The position numbers and the translations under genes were made by a program. Shown here piece by piece: positions 33,659 to 42,388 of a stretch of DNA of 57,293 nt. The stretch is from Streptomyces neyagawaensis (GTDB taxonomy: Bacteria; Actinomycetota; Actinomycetes; Streptomycetales; Streptomycetaceae): NCBI RefSeq assembly GCF_023516595.1, contig NZ_JAMGBG010000107.1, positions 1-57,293 on the forward strand. The letters are read 5' to 3'. Under the pieces are notes generated by a model that made no database searches, was not told the DNA's origin, and was given only the letters and a program-made list of their open reading frames with translations. Within the stretch, counting starts at the first letter, position 1. Each line of letters starts with the position of its first letter.

Positions 33659-35515
33659 ATGCCACCGACAGTTCGAACCGCCTTCCCCAGCCCCCACGAA
33701 CTGCCCGAGCCACCCGGCGCGGAAGGATGGCAGCGTCTGTACCCCTACCACCTGCTGTTCCAGCGGGACCGACGGGAGGAGGACGAGTCCGCGTTCTGGT
33801 TCTGCGACAGCCAGCACTGGCCCAGTGTGATCAAGCCCTTCGAGGCCACGGCGGTGGAATTCAGCGTCAAGGGCATGGGCCAGTTCAACACCAGATACTT
33901 CGTGACGCCGACCGCCTACGGAATGGACCGCCGTATCCACCAGGGCTACTGCTATCTGAGCCCGGTCGCGGTGCCCGCCCACGAGGTGCAGGCACGCGTT
34001 CCCGAGTTCCTCCAACGGGCCGGTCACTACTTCGAACACTGGCAGGAATTGCTGGCCAACTGGAAACACAAGGTCGTCGGCACAATCCGGGAGCTGGAGG
34101 CGATCCGGTTCACGCCCCTGCCCGACGTCCAGCCCTTCGAGGAGGTCGAGGCAGGCCTCGGACTGGACCCCAGTGACACCCTGCTCGCCGGGTACGACCG
34201 GCTGATTGCGCTGTGCCACCGCAACTGGCAGTACCACTTCGAGTTCCTGAACCTCGGCTACGCCGCATACCTGGACTTCTTCACGGCCTGCAAACGATGG
34301 TTCCCCGACATGCCCGACCTTGGGATCGCCAAGATGGTCCAGGGCGTCGACCTGGAACTGTTCCGGCCGGAAGAGGAGCTGAGGAAGCTGGCCGAACTCG
34401 CCGTCGAACTCGGCGTCGACGACGTCCTCATAGGGCCCGAACCCGGACCGCGCACGCTTGAGGAACTGGGCGCCAGCCCCGACGGTCGGGTATGGACTGA
34501 GGCGTGGCGAGCAGCCCGAGATCCCTGGTTCAACTTCACTTCTGGAACTGGCTTCTACTCCAGCGACGTCTACTGGCGGGACGACCCGTCGGTGCCGCTC
34601 CACTACATCCGTGACTACGTCCAGCGGCTGAGGAAGGGCGAGCCGATCGACCGGAACCTGGCGGGGCTGGTCGCCGAGCGGGAGCGCATTTCCGCCGAGT
34701 ACGCCGCCCTGCTTGAACCGAGCGAATACGACGTGTTCGAGGCGAAGCTGCGCCTCGCGCGCCAGGCGTATCCGTACGTCGAGAACCACAACTTCTACAT
34801 CGAGCACTGGACCATGGGTGTCTTCTGGCGCCAAGCGCGTGAACTGTCCCGGCTGCTCTGGGCGGACGGCTTCTGGCCCGCCGAGGACGACATGTTTTAC
34901 CTCACCCGCGACGAGGTCCGCGAAGCCCTCTTCGACCATGTGAACGGATGGGCCACAGGCAGACGTCCCGCAGGCCGCACGCACTGGCCCCTGGAGGTGG
35001 AAAGACGGCGGAGGATCATGGACGCCCTCGCCCGCAGACCACCCGAACCCGCGCTCGGCAACCTCCCGGAGTCCGTCACCGAGCCGCTCAGCGTCATGCT
35101 CTGGGGGATCACCCCTGAGCGGATCCGCTCCTGGCTGGACGGATACGCCGACGGCGACCTCGTCGGCGTGCCGGCCTCGCCGGGGCTCGCGGTCGGCACG
35201 GCACGGATCGTACGCGGCCCTGAAGACTTGCCCTTCGTGCGGGAGGGGGAGGTCATCGTCGCGCCGGTCACGGCGCCAAGCTGGGGCCCTGTGTTCGCCA
35301 AGGCACGCGCCGTGGTCACCGACATTGGCGGGGTCATGTCCCACGCCGCCATCGTCTGCCGCGAATACTCGCTTCCCGCGGTCACCGGCACGGGTACTGC
35401 GTCCACCCTGATCACCACGGGACAACGGCTGCGAGTGGACGGTGGCGCGGGCACTGTCACCGTCCTCGACCCTCGCACGCGGCAGACCAGCGAAGTCGGG
35501 AGGAGTCCGTCATGA
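33659..35515 (+). CDS. PEP-utilizing-enzyme subunit with swivelling phosphohistidine domain (phenylphosphate synthase alpha/CreH-like)
   Basis: 618 residues. Residues 1-480 are a helical substrate domain without close relatives among housekeeping dikinases (YHLLFQRDRREEDESAFWFC, MGQFNTRYFVTPTAYGMDRR, HRNWQYHFEFLNLGYAAYLD, NHNFYIEHWTMGVFWRQARE). Residues 500-605 are the mobile domain: GVPASPGLAVGTARIVRGPE, VIVAPVTAPSWGPVFAKARA and TDIGGVMSHAAIVCREYSLP, where the His of SHAAI would carry the phosphate. The size is close to the roughly 70-kDa alpha subunit of phenylphosphate synthase. The stop overlaps the HD gene start (ATGA), so production is coupled. The substrate is probably a phenol or other hydroxyl compound. 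Confidence 0.82.
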   Translation: MPPTVRTAFPSPHELPEPPGAEGWQRLYPYHLLFQRDRREEDESAFWFCDSQHWPSVIKPFEATAVEFSVKGMGQFNTRYFVTPTAYGMDRRIHQGYCYLSPVAVPAHEVQARVPEFLQRAGHYFEHWQELLANWKHKVVGTIRELEAIRFTPLPDVQPFEEVEAGLGLDPSDTLLAGYDRLIALCHRNWQYHFEFLNLGYAAYLDFFTACKRWFPDMPDLGIAKMVQGVDLELFRPEEELRKLAELAVELGVDDVLIGPEPGPRTLEELGASPDGRVWTEAWRAARDPWFNFTSGTGFYSSDVYWRDDPSVPLHYIRDYVQRLRKGEPIDRNLAGLVAERERISAEYAALLEPSEYDVFEAKLRLARQAYPYVENHNFYIEHWTMGVFWRQARELSRLLWADGFWPAEDDMFYLTRDEVREALFDHVNGWATGRRPAGRTHWPLEVERRRRIMDALARRPPEPALGNLPESVTEPLSVMLWGITPERIRSWLDGYADGDLVGVPASPGLAVGTARIVRGPEDLPFVREGEVIVAPVTAPSWGPVFAKARAVVTDIGGVMSHAAIVCREYSLPAVTGTGTASTLITTGQRLRVDGGAGTVTVLDPRTRQTSEVGRSPS

Positions 35516-36192
35516 TCCCCGCCTCGGCGGCCGACCGGCCGCACTCTGTCCTCGACATCCTTGCGACGGATGGGGCACCGGGCCCGGCACAGATGTCTGG
35601 CCCGCTGGCGGACATCTGGGTCCGAGCCCTTCCGTACCTCGACGTTCGCGGCAACGACGAGCACTCCCTGTACGCGTTCGGCCTGGCCTCCGCCCTGGTC
35701 GACGAGGTGCCCGGAGCCCGGCAGGACATCGTGTTCCCGGCGATCCTGCTGCACGACACCGGCTGGAAGACGATCGACTTGGAGCGGATCCTGGCCGCCG
35801 TCGCTGAACCGTCCCGGAACCGCGAGACCGTCCGCAGACACGAGACGGAAGGTGCTGCCATAGCAGCAGGCATCCTCGCCAGCGTCGGCTACCCCGCTGA
35901 ACAGAGAGCCGCGATCGTCTCCATCATCGATGGCCACGACACCCGGGACCACTCGATGAGCCCGGACGATGCGGTGGTCAAGGACGCCGACAAACTCTGG
36001 CGGATCAGCCCGCACGGCCTGCGGACCATCGGCTCATGGTTCGGGCTCGATCCGCAACAGACCCTGCGCCTCGTCTCGGCACGCCTGCAAGACCACCTAT
36101 TCACTCACGAGGCCCGCACCATGGCCAGCGCGCTGGGCGCTGTGGCGGCGGTCGAGCTCAGCCCGGCGTGGCGCGCCCTCGACACACAGTAG
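35512..36192 (+). CDS. HD-domain phosphohydrolase of the dikinase operon (CreD-like)
   Basis: 226 residues. HD superfamily signature: GNDEHSLYAFGLASALVDEV (first His), FPAILLHDTGWKTIDLERIL (HD), RRHETEGAAIAAGILASVGY, VSIIDGHDTRDHSMSPDDAV (second HD) and VVKDADKLWRISPHGLRTIG (Asp). This supplies a one- or two-metal phosphohydrolase site. ATG 35512 overlaps the stop of the dikinase subunit. A phosphatase placed in the same coupled operon as a small-molecule dikinase suggests a phosphorylate, modify, dephosphorylate cycle like that described for p-cresol degradation in Corynebacterium. That role is inference. Confidence 0.82.
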   Translation: MIPASAADRPHSVLDILATDGAPGPAQMSGPLADIWVRALPYLDVRGNDEHSLYAFGLASALVDEVPGARQDIVFPAILLHDTGWKTIDLERILAAVAEPSRNRETVRRHETEGAAIAAGILASVGYPAEQRAAIVSIIDGHDTRDHSMSPDDAVVKDADKLWRISPHGLRTIGSWFGLDPQQTLRLVSARLQDHLFTHEARTMASALGAVAAVELSPAWRALDTQ

Positions 36193-36242
36193 GACGCCTT
36201 CGCGGCTTGCCTGTGTATGACCTCGGCGCCAGGCTTGATGAC

Positions 36243-38720
36243 ATGGTGACGTGCGGTCCCTCTCCGGCACACGGTCCTGACGAGCATCAGGCACACCGAC
36301 CACTGTCAGGGCCGGTGCTCATCGACGCTCATGGAAAGATCACCGGCTGGAGCCCGGGCGCCGAGCACCTCCTGGGCCACAGCACCGCCGACGCCGTCGG
36401 CCAGTCGGTGAAGCAATTGCTCGACCTGTCGCTGGCCACCAGCGATGAGCACGGCGGCCAAGCCGAAAGCCATTTGGCACTTACCGTCCGTCATCGGGAT
36501 GGCCGAGTCATCACCCTTCCCGTCTCCCGCTACCCGTTGGCTGGCGGTCAGACCGTATCCGGCTGGGTTCTGCTGATGGGGCCACCTCCGGACGCCACCG
36601 GGCGCCGGGAGCGCGAGGCGCTGTCGAACTGGGTACTCGACCGGTCACCCACGGCTCTGACCGTTTACGACGCCGATCTGCACTGTGTGTGCGAGAGCGC
36701 CGAGATGCGGCGGCTCGTCGACGTACCGGGCGCAGGCCGCGGTGGGCTGGACCTGACTGAGATCGTCAGGGGTCGCGACAGGATCGAGTGGGAGCAGCGG
36801 ATGCGTTTGGCGCTCGAGACTGGCGAGGAGCAGGCTGCCTTCGACGTCTGCGTCGAGCCGACCACGGTCACCCGTTCCCACATGTACCGGGTGTCAGCCA
36901 CCCCGCTGCAGGACGGCCAGGGCCAGACCATCGGTGTGTGCGTGTCGATGACCGACGTGAGCGAGGAACGTATAGCTCGGGAGCGGCTCGCCCTGGTGAA
37001 CGAGGCCAGCACCCACATCGGTAGCACACTGGATCTGACCCGGACCGGTCAGGAGCTGACCGAAGTGGTTGTACCCCGGCTGTCCGACTTCGCCAGGGTC
37101 GACCTGCTGGAGGTCTTGATCAGGGGCGAAGAACCCGCTCCCGGGCCGCTTCCGGGAGCCGTCCGGCTGCGCCGGATCGCCGAGAGGGTGCTCTTGGGCG
37201 GCGTCCTGGAGTCGTTGACCACCGCGAGTGACACCGATGTCTTCACGGCCAACTCGCCCACGGCATTGTGCCTGGCCAGGGGTGCGTCCGCGATATACCG
37301 GACAGAGGATCCGGTCATCCGTTCATGGATGTCGGAAGACGCCGACCGGCGGGCCAGGATCGTCGGACGCGGGGTTCACTCCTGGATCCTCACCCCGCTC
37401 AAGGCCAGGGGCACCACGCTGGGCGTTGTCATGCTCGCCCGTCACCGGGAGACACCGGAACCTTTCGGACGGGAGGACCTGGAACTAGTCGAGGAACTGG
37501 TCTCCCGCGCAGCGCTGTCCCTGGACAACGCCCGACGCTTCACCCGGGAACGTACAGCCGCGCTCGCCCTGCAGCGCAGTCTCCTGCCACAACGGCTGCC
37601 CCGGCCCTCGGCGATGGAGGTCGCCTCGCGATACCTGCCCGCGAGTCCCCTCACCGGAGTGGGCGGTGACTGGTTCGACGTGATCGAGCTCTCCGGAGCC
37701 CGCGTGGGCCTGGTGGTGGGGGACGTGGTCGGTCACGGCATCCACGCGGCGGCGGCCATGGGGCGGCTGCGTACGGCCGTACGCACGCTCGCCGATGTCG
37801 ATCCCAGCCCGGATGAACTGCTCACCCGCCTGGACGACCTGATCCTCCGGTTCGCCGAGGAAGCAGAAGTGGCGGGGGCCGAAGGGCCAGCTGGCGAAGC
37901 TATGGACCGAGAAGCTGCGGACATCGGGGCGACCTGCCTGTACGCGGTGTACGACCCCGTGTCCGGACGTTGTTCCATGGCTCGGGCCGGACATCCGCCC
38001 CCCGTCTTCGTCGCTCCGGACGGCACGGGGTCGTTCCTGGAGCTGCCCGCGGGGCCACCACTCGGGCTGGGTGGCCTGCCCTTCGAATCTGCGGAAGTGA
38101 CGCTGCCTGAGGGCAGCCTGCTCGCCCTCTACACCGATGGCTTGGTGGAGTCCCCGCAGCAGGATATGGACGTCGGCCTGGAAACGCTGCGTGGAGTACT
38201 GACCTCGCCAGGCAACGCTCTGGAGACGCTGTGCGACCAGGCTGTCAGCGCGCTGGTCTCCGGCCGGCGCGTAGACGACGCTGCGCTCCTGCTGGTCCGG
38301 CCCCACATGCTCGACGCAGAGAGGGTCGCGGTGTGGGACGTCGCCCCAGATCCTGCCGAGGTGGCGCGGATCAGGGCTGAGAGCGTCCGCAAGCTCACGG
38401 AATGGAGCCGAGAAGAAGCGGCCTTCGTGACCGAACTGGTGGTGAGTGAACTGGTCACCAACGCCATCCGCTACGGCAGTCCACCCATCCAACTGCGGTT
38501 GATCGACGACCGTCGGCTGATCTGCGAGGTTTCCGACGGAAACAGCACCGCACCCCATATGCGGCGAGCGCGAGTCTTCGACGAGAACGGCAGGGGCCTG
38601 CTGCTGATCGCGCAGCTCACCGATCGCTGGGGCACCCGGCAGACCACCACAGGCAAGACGATCTGGTGCGAGCAGTTCCCGCCGCGTACGGACGAGCGGC
38701 CCTCGGCAGAGGATGCATGA
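36243..38720 (+). CDS. Multi-domain SpoIIE-type phosphatase with PAS, GAF and anti-sigma-like ATPase domains
   Basis: About 825 residues. A first PAS (VLIDAHGKITGWSPGAEHLL) and a second PAS (ALTVYDADLHCVCESAEMRR) are followed by a GAF domain (LVNEASTHIGSTLDLTRTGQ, WILTPLKARGTTLGVVMLAR). The PP2C/SpoIIE domain has ALQRSLLPQRLPRPSAMEVA, GVGGDWFDVIELSGARVGLV, VGDVVGHGIHAAAAMGRLRT, GHPPPVFVAPDGTGSFLELP and LALYTDGLVESPQQDMDVGL. A C-terminal HATPase like RsbW closes it (VTELVVSELVTNAIRYGSPP, DENGRGLLLIAQLTDRWGTR). Such proteins act on STAS anti-anti-sigma partners. GTG 36213 is an alternative start. It follows the dikinase operon by 50 bases and may sense the same stimulus. Confidence 0.92.
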   Translation: MVTCGPSPAHGPDEHQAHRPLSGPVLIDAHGKITGWSPGAEHLLGHSTADAVGQSVKQLLDLSLATSDEHGGQAESHLALTVRHRDGRVITLPVSRYPLAGGQTVSGWVLLMGPPPDATGRREREALSNWVLDRSPTALTVYDADLHCVCESAEMRRLVDVPGAGRGGLDLTEIVRGRDRIEWEQRMRLALETGEEQAAFDVCVEPTTVTRSHMYRVSATPLQDGQGQTIGVCVSMTDVSEERIARERLALVNEASTHIGSTLDLTRTGQELTEVVVPRLSDFARVDLLEVLIRGEEPAPGPLPGAVRLRRIAERVLLGGVLESLTTASDTDVFTANSPTALCLARGASAIYRTEDPVIRSWMSEDADRRARIVGRGVHSWILTPLKARGTTLGVVMLARHRETPEPFGREDLELVEELVSRAALSLDNARRFTRERTAALALQRSLLPQRLPRPSAMEVASRYLPASPLTGVGGDWFDVIELSGARVGLVVGDVVGHGIHAAAAMGRLRTAVRTLADVDPSPDELLTRLDDLILRFAEEAEVAGAEGPAGEAMDREAADIGATCLYAVYDPVSGRCSMARAGHPPPVFVAPDGTGSFLELPAGPPLGLGGLPFESAEVTLPEGSLLALYTDGLVESPQQDMDVGLETLRGVLTSPGNALETLCDQAVSALVSGRRVDDAALLLVRPHMLDAERVAVWDVAPDPAEVARIRAESVRKLTEWSREEAAFVTELVVSELVTNAIRYGSPPIQLRLIDDRRLICEVSDGNSTAPHMRRARVFDENGRGLLLIAQLTDRWGTRQTTTGKTIWCEQFPPRTDERPSAEDA

Positions 38721-38735
38721 ACTGCCCGCAAGTGC

Positions 38736-39300
38736 CTAACAAAGGCGTTGGACGTGGCGGTTGGTGATCAGGCAGACGGCGAGTCCGAGGAGCGCTTCGT
38801 GGATGTCGTCGCGTCGTTCCCAGCGGATGCGCAGGCGGCGGAAGTCGTGGAGCCAGGCGATCGTGCGCTCGACGACGTAGCGGAAGATGCCCAGGCCAGT
38901 GCCGTGTGGCTGGCCTCGTTTCGCGATCACGTGGCGGATCCCTCGCTGCCAGAGCAGGCGGCGGTACTTGTCGTGGTCGCTAGCCGCGGTCGGCCAGCAG
39001 CGCGTCCGGCGTTCGGCGCGGTCTGCCGGCCCGGCCCGCGACGGCCGGAATCTTGTCCAGCAGTGGCAGAAGTTGGGTGACGTCGTTGCGGTTGCCGCCG
39101 GTCAGCGACACCGCGAGCGGGATCCCTTGCCCGTCGACGATGAGGTGGTGCTTGCTGCCCGGCCGTGCTCGGTCGACCGGGCTAGGGCCGCTTTTGGGCC
39201 ACGCCGGGCCGCGCGGACGTGCGAGGAGTCGATCACCGCCCTCGACGTGGCCGCATCGCGGGTCGAGGCGGTCAGAGGCGGTCCGGCGGGCGGGCGCCAC
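38736..39300 (-). pseudogene. IS5-family transposase remnant
   Basis: Minus-strand pieces in several frames assemble to AVIDSSHVRAARRG, GPSPVDRARPGSKHHLIVDG, IPLAVSLTGGNRNDVTQLLP and TPDALLADRG. After a one-base slip come YDHDK-like residues, then VIAKRGQPHGTGLGIFRYVV, ERTIAWLHDFRRLRIRWERR and ALLGLAVCLITNRHVQRLC. These contain the D...D...E pattern of IS5-type transposases. At least two frameshifts and loss of the N-terminus make it inactive. Its 3' end lies 15 bases after the SpoIIE-type gene. Confidence 0.75.
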
Positions 39301-39645
39301 TGACGGGCGGCCGACGAGGCCGCCGTACTCGGCCCCGAGGGTGTCCTGGGCCCGCACCGCGCCCTCCCTGGTGCCACATACCGGCCGCGAGCACCCGCCG
39401 GCAGCAGCAGGCCCCGGCCACCACCGAAGACACCCCTCCGGCGCGAGCCGCAGCCCTGCCTGCGCCCCCGTGCGAGCCGCCGCCCCGCCCCCTCCGAAGC
39501 CCGAGCCGCAGTTCCGTCCTGTCCGGCCGTGCCCGCAGGTCCGCCCCGTCCCGTCCGGCCGCGCCCGGAGCCCCGGGACCGGTCGGTCCCGGGGCTCTAG
39601 TCCCGCTCCACCTGCCCGCAGCCGACCCGGCCGGGGCGGCCGGCG
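39301..39645. other. Spacer between IS remnant and quinone-oxidoreductase gene
   Basis: Very GC-rich, with Pro/Arg-coding low-complexity sequence on both strands and no supported gene. Its right part contains the terminator hairpin of the oxidoreductase. Confidence 0.5.
39568..39597 (-). terminator. Terminator of the NADP-dependent oxidoreductase gene
   Basis: GAGCCCCGGGACCG (39568-39581) and CGGTCCCGGGGCTC (39584-39597) are perfect 14-base inverse complements separated by two bases. They lie 48 bases beyond the minus-strand stop at 39646. Confidence 0.75.
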
Positions 39646-40572
39646 TCAGGCGACGCTCAGGACGATCTTCCCGGTGGTCCGGCCCTGCTCGCCGATCTCG
39701 TGCGCCTTCGCGGCCTCGGCCAGCGGGACGACGGTCTCGACCACGGGCGTGAGCGCGCCCCGCTCGGCCAGGGCGGCGATCTCGCGCAGACCCAGGTGGT
39801 CGGGCTCGACCAGCATCCACACCGCCCGCACGTGGCCGGGGACGTCGGCGGGCACGTCGTCGGGGCCGGGCAGGGTGATCAGCCGGCCGCCCGGGCGCAG
39901 CACCGTCAGGGACCGCTCGGCGTTCTGGCCGCCGAGCCCGTCCAGCACCACGTCCACGTCCCCAACGGCGTCCTCGAAGCGGACCGTGCGGTAGTCGATC
40001 ACCTCGTCCGCTCCCAGCTGCCGCAGCAGGTCGTGCTTGCCGGCGCTGGCCGTGCCGATGACGTACGCGCCGCGGGCCTTGGCGATCTGCACGGCCAGGT
40101 GGCCGACCCCGCCGGCCGCCGCGTGCACCAGCACCCGCTCACCGGCGCGCACCCCGGCGGTGTCCACCAGGGCCTGCCAGGCGGTCAGCGCAGCCAGCGG
40201 CAGCGCCGCCGCCTGCACGTGGGTGAGGTTCGCCGGCTTGGGCGCGAGGTGGCGGGCCGGGGCGACGACGTACTCGGCGTAGGCGCCGGCCTGCCGCGGG
40301 AACAGCGGCAGGCCGTACACCTCGTCCCCGGGGCGGAACATTCCCACGCCCGGTCCGACGGCCTCCACGGTGCCGGAGACGTCCCAGCCGACCGCCGGGA
40401 CCTCGCCCCACTCGATCAGGGCCCCGCTGGCCCGGGTCTTGAAGTCCACCGGGTTCACACCGGCCGCGTGGACCCGCACCAGGACCTCGTTCAGTCCCGG
40501 CTCGGGCCGGGCAACCTCACGCTCCACGAGCACCTCCGGTCCGCCCCACTGCTCCACGACCACCGCACGCAT
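39646..40572 (-). CDS. NADP-dependent quinone-oxidoreductase-like MDR protein
   Basis: 308 residues of the zinc-free MDR branch: MRAVVVEQWGGPEVLVEREV, RVHAAGVNPVDFKTRASGAL, VGWDVSGTVEAVGPGVGMFR, the nucleotide motif RVLVHAAAGGVGHLAVQIAK and GADEVIDYRTVRFEDAVGDV. The Cys and His ligands of zinc alcohol dehydrogenases are missing. ATG 40572 has GAGGCGG upstream. It is transcribed divergently from the GlxA-type regulator, 136 bases away, a frequent pairing in Streptomyces that suggests control by that regulator. Confidence 0.92.
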   Translation of the reverse strand: MRAVVVEQWGGPEVLVEREVARPEPGLNEVLVRVHAAGVNPVDFKTRASGALIEWGEVPAVGWDVSGTVEAVGPGVGMFRPGDEVYGLPLFPRQAGAYAEYVVAPARHLAPKPANLTHVQAAALPLAALTAWQALVDTAGVRAGERVLVHAAAGGVGHLAVQIAKARGAYVIGTASAGKHDLLRQLGADEVIDYRTVRFEDAVGDVDVVLDGLGGQNAERSLTVLRPGGRLITLPGPDDVPADVPGHVRAVWMLVEPDHLGLREIAALAERGALTPVVETVVPLAEAAKAHEIGEQGRTTGKIVLSVA

Positions 40573-40674
40573 ACTGTCCGCCTCACTCTTTTCCGTCTTG
40601 TTCGGATACCGGCCGCCCGGACCCTTCCCGGCGCGGCGCAGTCCACGATCCGGCACCCGCCCCCACCATGGCGT

Positions 40675-40708
40675 TGGCCGTCTGGCCACTATGTGACAGG
40701 ATCTGGCC
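40675..40708 (+). promoter_or_regulatory. TGGCC direct repeats before the GlxA-type regulator
   Basis: TGGCC occurs at 40675-40679, 40683-40687 and 40704-40708, the last touching the ATG. Repeated short half-sites in a divergent promoter suit an AraC-type protein, but five bases recur easily in this GC content. Confidence 0.25.
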
Positions 40709-41752
40709 ATGAGCGAGATGCAGTGGCCATGCACCGACCCCCGCCCCGACCCGAGCGCCGACGCGGCAGGGCGGCACCGCATCGCCGTCCTCGCCCTGCC
40801 CGGCGTCCCGCCCTTCGAACTCGGCATCCCCTCCCGCGTCTTCGGCAGCGTCTTGGACGCCGGCTCACGCCCGCTGTACGAGGTCACCGTCTGCACCGCC
40901 GACGGCGCCCCGGTCCTCAGCGACGCCGGGTTCACCCTGCAGCCCGCGGCCGGTCCCGAGGCCCTGGCCGCCGCGGACACCGTGATCGTCCCGCCCACGC
41001 ACGCCATGCCCGAGCTGGGCCACGGCGGCCCGCTGCCGCCCGAGGTCACCGCGGCCATCGCCGGCATCCGGCCCGGCACCCGCCTGGTGTCCATCTGCAC
41101 CGGCTCCTACGTCCTGGCCGCCGCGGGCCTCCTCGACGGCCGGCCCGCCACCACCCACTGGAACCTCGCCCCCGAGTTCCGCCGCGCCTACCCCCGCGTC
41201 AAGGTCGACGAGGAGGTCCTCTTCGTCGACGACGGCGACGTCCTGACTTCCGCGGGCGTCGCCGCCGGCGTCGACCTGTGCCTGCACATGATCCGCCGCG
41301 ACCACGGCGCCGCCGCCGCCAACCGCGCCGCCCGCATGTGCGTCGTCCCGCCCTGGCGGGACGGCGGCCAGGCCCAGTACATCGACCGCCCGGTGCCCGA
41401 ACCCACCGTCGCCACCACCACCGCCACCCGCGCCTGGGCCCTGGAACACCTCGGCGAACCCCTCTCCCTGAACCGCCTGGCCGAACACGCCCGGATGAGC
41501 CTGCGCTCCTTCACCCGCCGCTTCCGCGACGAGGTCGGCATGACCCCCGTGCAGTGGCTCACCGCGCAACGCCTGGAACTGGCCAAGCAGTTGCTGGAGA
41601 CCACCGACCTGTCCATTGACCTGGTCGCCCACCGCTGTGGCTTCGGCTCCGCCAACTCCCTGCGCGCCCACATGCGCACCGCCTTCGGTGTCTCACCCGC
41701 CTCATACCGCCGCACCTTCCATACCGACGACCTAGCGGAAGCGGGCGTCTGA
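40709..41752 (+). CDS. GlxA-family transcriptional regulator (DJ-1/PfpI plus AraC HTH)
   Basis: 347 residues. Residues 20-190 form a DJ-1/PfpI-like domain (IAVLALPGVPPFELGIPSRV, LVSICTGSYVLAAAGLLDGR, ATTHWNLAPEFRRAYPRVKV, DVLTSAGVAAGVDLCLHMIR). Residues 230-340 are the AraC DNA-binding domain (WALEHLGEPLSLNRLAEHAR, MSLRSFTRRFRDEVGMTPVQ, LVAHRCGFGSANSLRAHMRT). Members sense small metabolites, often through the Cys of the nucleophile-elbow region (here SICTGS). The divergent oxidoreductase is the likely target. Confidence 0.93.
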   Translation: MSEMQWPCTDPRPDPSADAAGRHRIAVLALPGVPPFELGIPSRVFGSVLDAGSRPLYEVTVCTADGAPVLSDAGFTLQPAAGPEALAAADTVIVPPTHAMPELGHGGPLPPEVTAAIAGIRPGTRLVSICTGSYVLAAAGLLDGRPATTHWNLAPEFRRAYPRVKVDEEVLFVDDGDVLTSAGVAAGVDLCLHMIRRDHGAAAANRAARMCVVPPWRDGGQAQYIDRPVPEPTVATTTATRAWALEHLGEPLSLNRLAEHARMSLRSFTRRFRDEVGMTPVQWLTAQRLELAKQLLETTDLSIDLVAHRCGFGSANSLRAHMRTAFGVSPASYRRTFHTDDLAEAGV

Positions 41753-41835
41753 GGACACATCAGCGCCGCACATACCCGCTCCGAGGGCCGGCCGGGATCC
41801 GCCTGATCATTCGCTGCCGGTGCGCGCTTTAGTTA

Positions 41836-42010
41836 GTGCTGGACAAGCTGTACGACCTGTTCCAGCGGGTTGTGCCGCCCGCTCCGTCTTGACCGCAGGG
41901 TGGGGTCGACGCCGGTGTACGGTGACCGTGAGGTCCTCACGGCGATCATCTCTTGTGGCCACAACAGGCTGCGCCTCGCGGCAGTTGCCACCGGTCTTCG
42001 GCCCGTCGGG
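41836..42010 (+). pseudogene. IS5-family transposase, N-terminal fragment
   Basis: LVLDKLYDLFQRVVPPAPS is followed by a stop and, in shifted frames, by residues reading DREVLTAI, then CASRQLPPVFGPS. This is the N-terminal DUF4096-like region of IS5 transposases. It ends abruptly at FGPS, where a WD40 repeat begins. Confidence 0.55.
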
Positions 42011-42250
42011 GCTGCGCAGCGTCCCGCCCCGGGATGAGACGGTACGGGTGTGGAACCCAGCCACCGGACAGCCGGTCGGTGAACCCCACACCAGCCACGC
42101 CCACAGGGTGGGTGCGTGGCGACGGGGGTGGTGGGCGGCCGTCCCGTCGCAGTCACCGGCAGTGCCGACAGGGCCGTGCGGGTGGGACCTGGCCACCGGT
42201 CAGCAAGTGGGTCCGGAGTTGGCGTTTCCCCATCAGGTGTACGGGTGGCC
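42011..42250 (+). pseudogene. WD40-repeat protein fragment
   Basis: DETVRVWNPATGQPVGEP is one WD repeat end. In a shifted frame VATGVVGGRPVAVTGSADRA leads, after another slip, to VWDLATGQQVGPEL. These are consecutive blades of a Streptomyces WD40 protein with at least two frameshifts. It is fused directly to the IS5 N-terminal fragment and is not functional. Confidence 0.6.
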
Positions 42251-42276
42251 GTCACTGATCAACAACCATAAAGATC

Positions 42277-42310
42277 GACTGCCCGGCGGCTTGCCAACCG
42301 CCGGGCAGTC
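42277..42310. terminator. Strong hairpin terminator
   Basis: GACTGCCCGGCGG (42277-42289) pairs perfectly with CCGCCGGGCAGTC (42298-42310) around an 8-base loop. It is symmetric enough to act from either side. Confidence 0.75.
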
Positions 42311-42356
42311 ATGCATGTAAGCACCATCACACCGACCCTGGCCTGCTCAGGCATAG

Positions 42357-42388
42357 CGAAACGGGCTCATCATGATGAGCCCGTTTCG
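42357..42388. terminator. Perfect 32-base palindrome downstream of the ABC transporter operon
   Basis: CGAAACGGGCTCATCA (42357-42372) is followed without a spacer by its exact inverse complement (42373-42388). It lies 128 bases beyond the stop of the last minus-strand transporter gene and 47 bases from the other hairpin. A terminator is the simplest role. As double-stranded DNA it is also a perfect dyad that a dimeric protein could bind. Confidence 0.65.

Noticed and set aside
33527..35425. 632-codon minus-strand frame opposite the phosphohistidine-domain gene
   Set aside because: Antisense shadow; no domain pattern, and the plus-strand frame has the TDIGGVMSHAAI motif and operon overlap.
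39700..41619. 639-codon plus-strand frame through the oxidoreductase and into the GlxA-type gene
   Set aside because: Crosses two genes on opposite strands and becomes pure Arg/Pro/His; the correct frames are 39646-40572 (minus) and 40709-41752 (plus).
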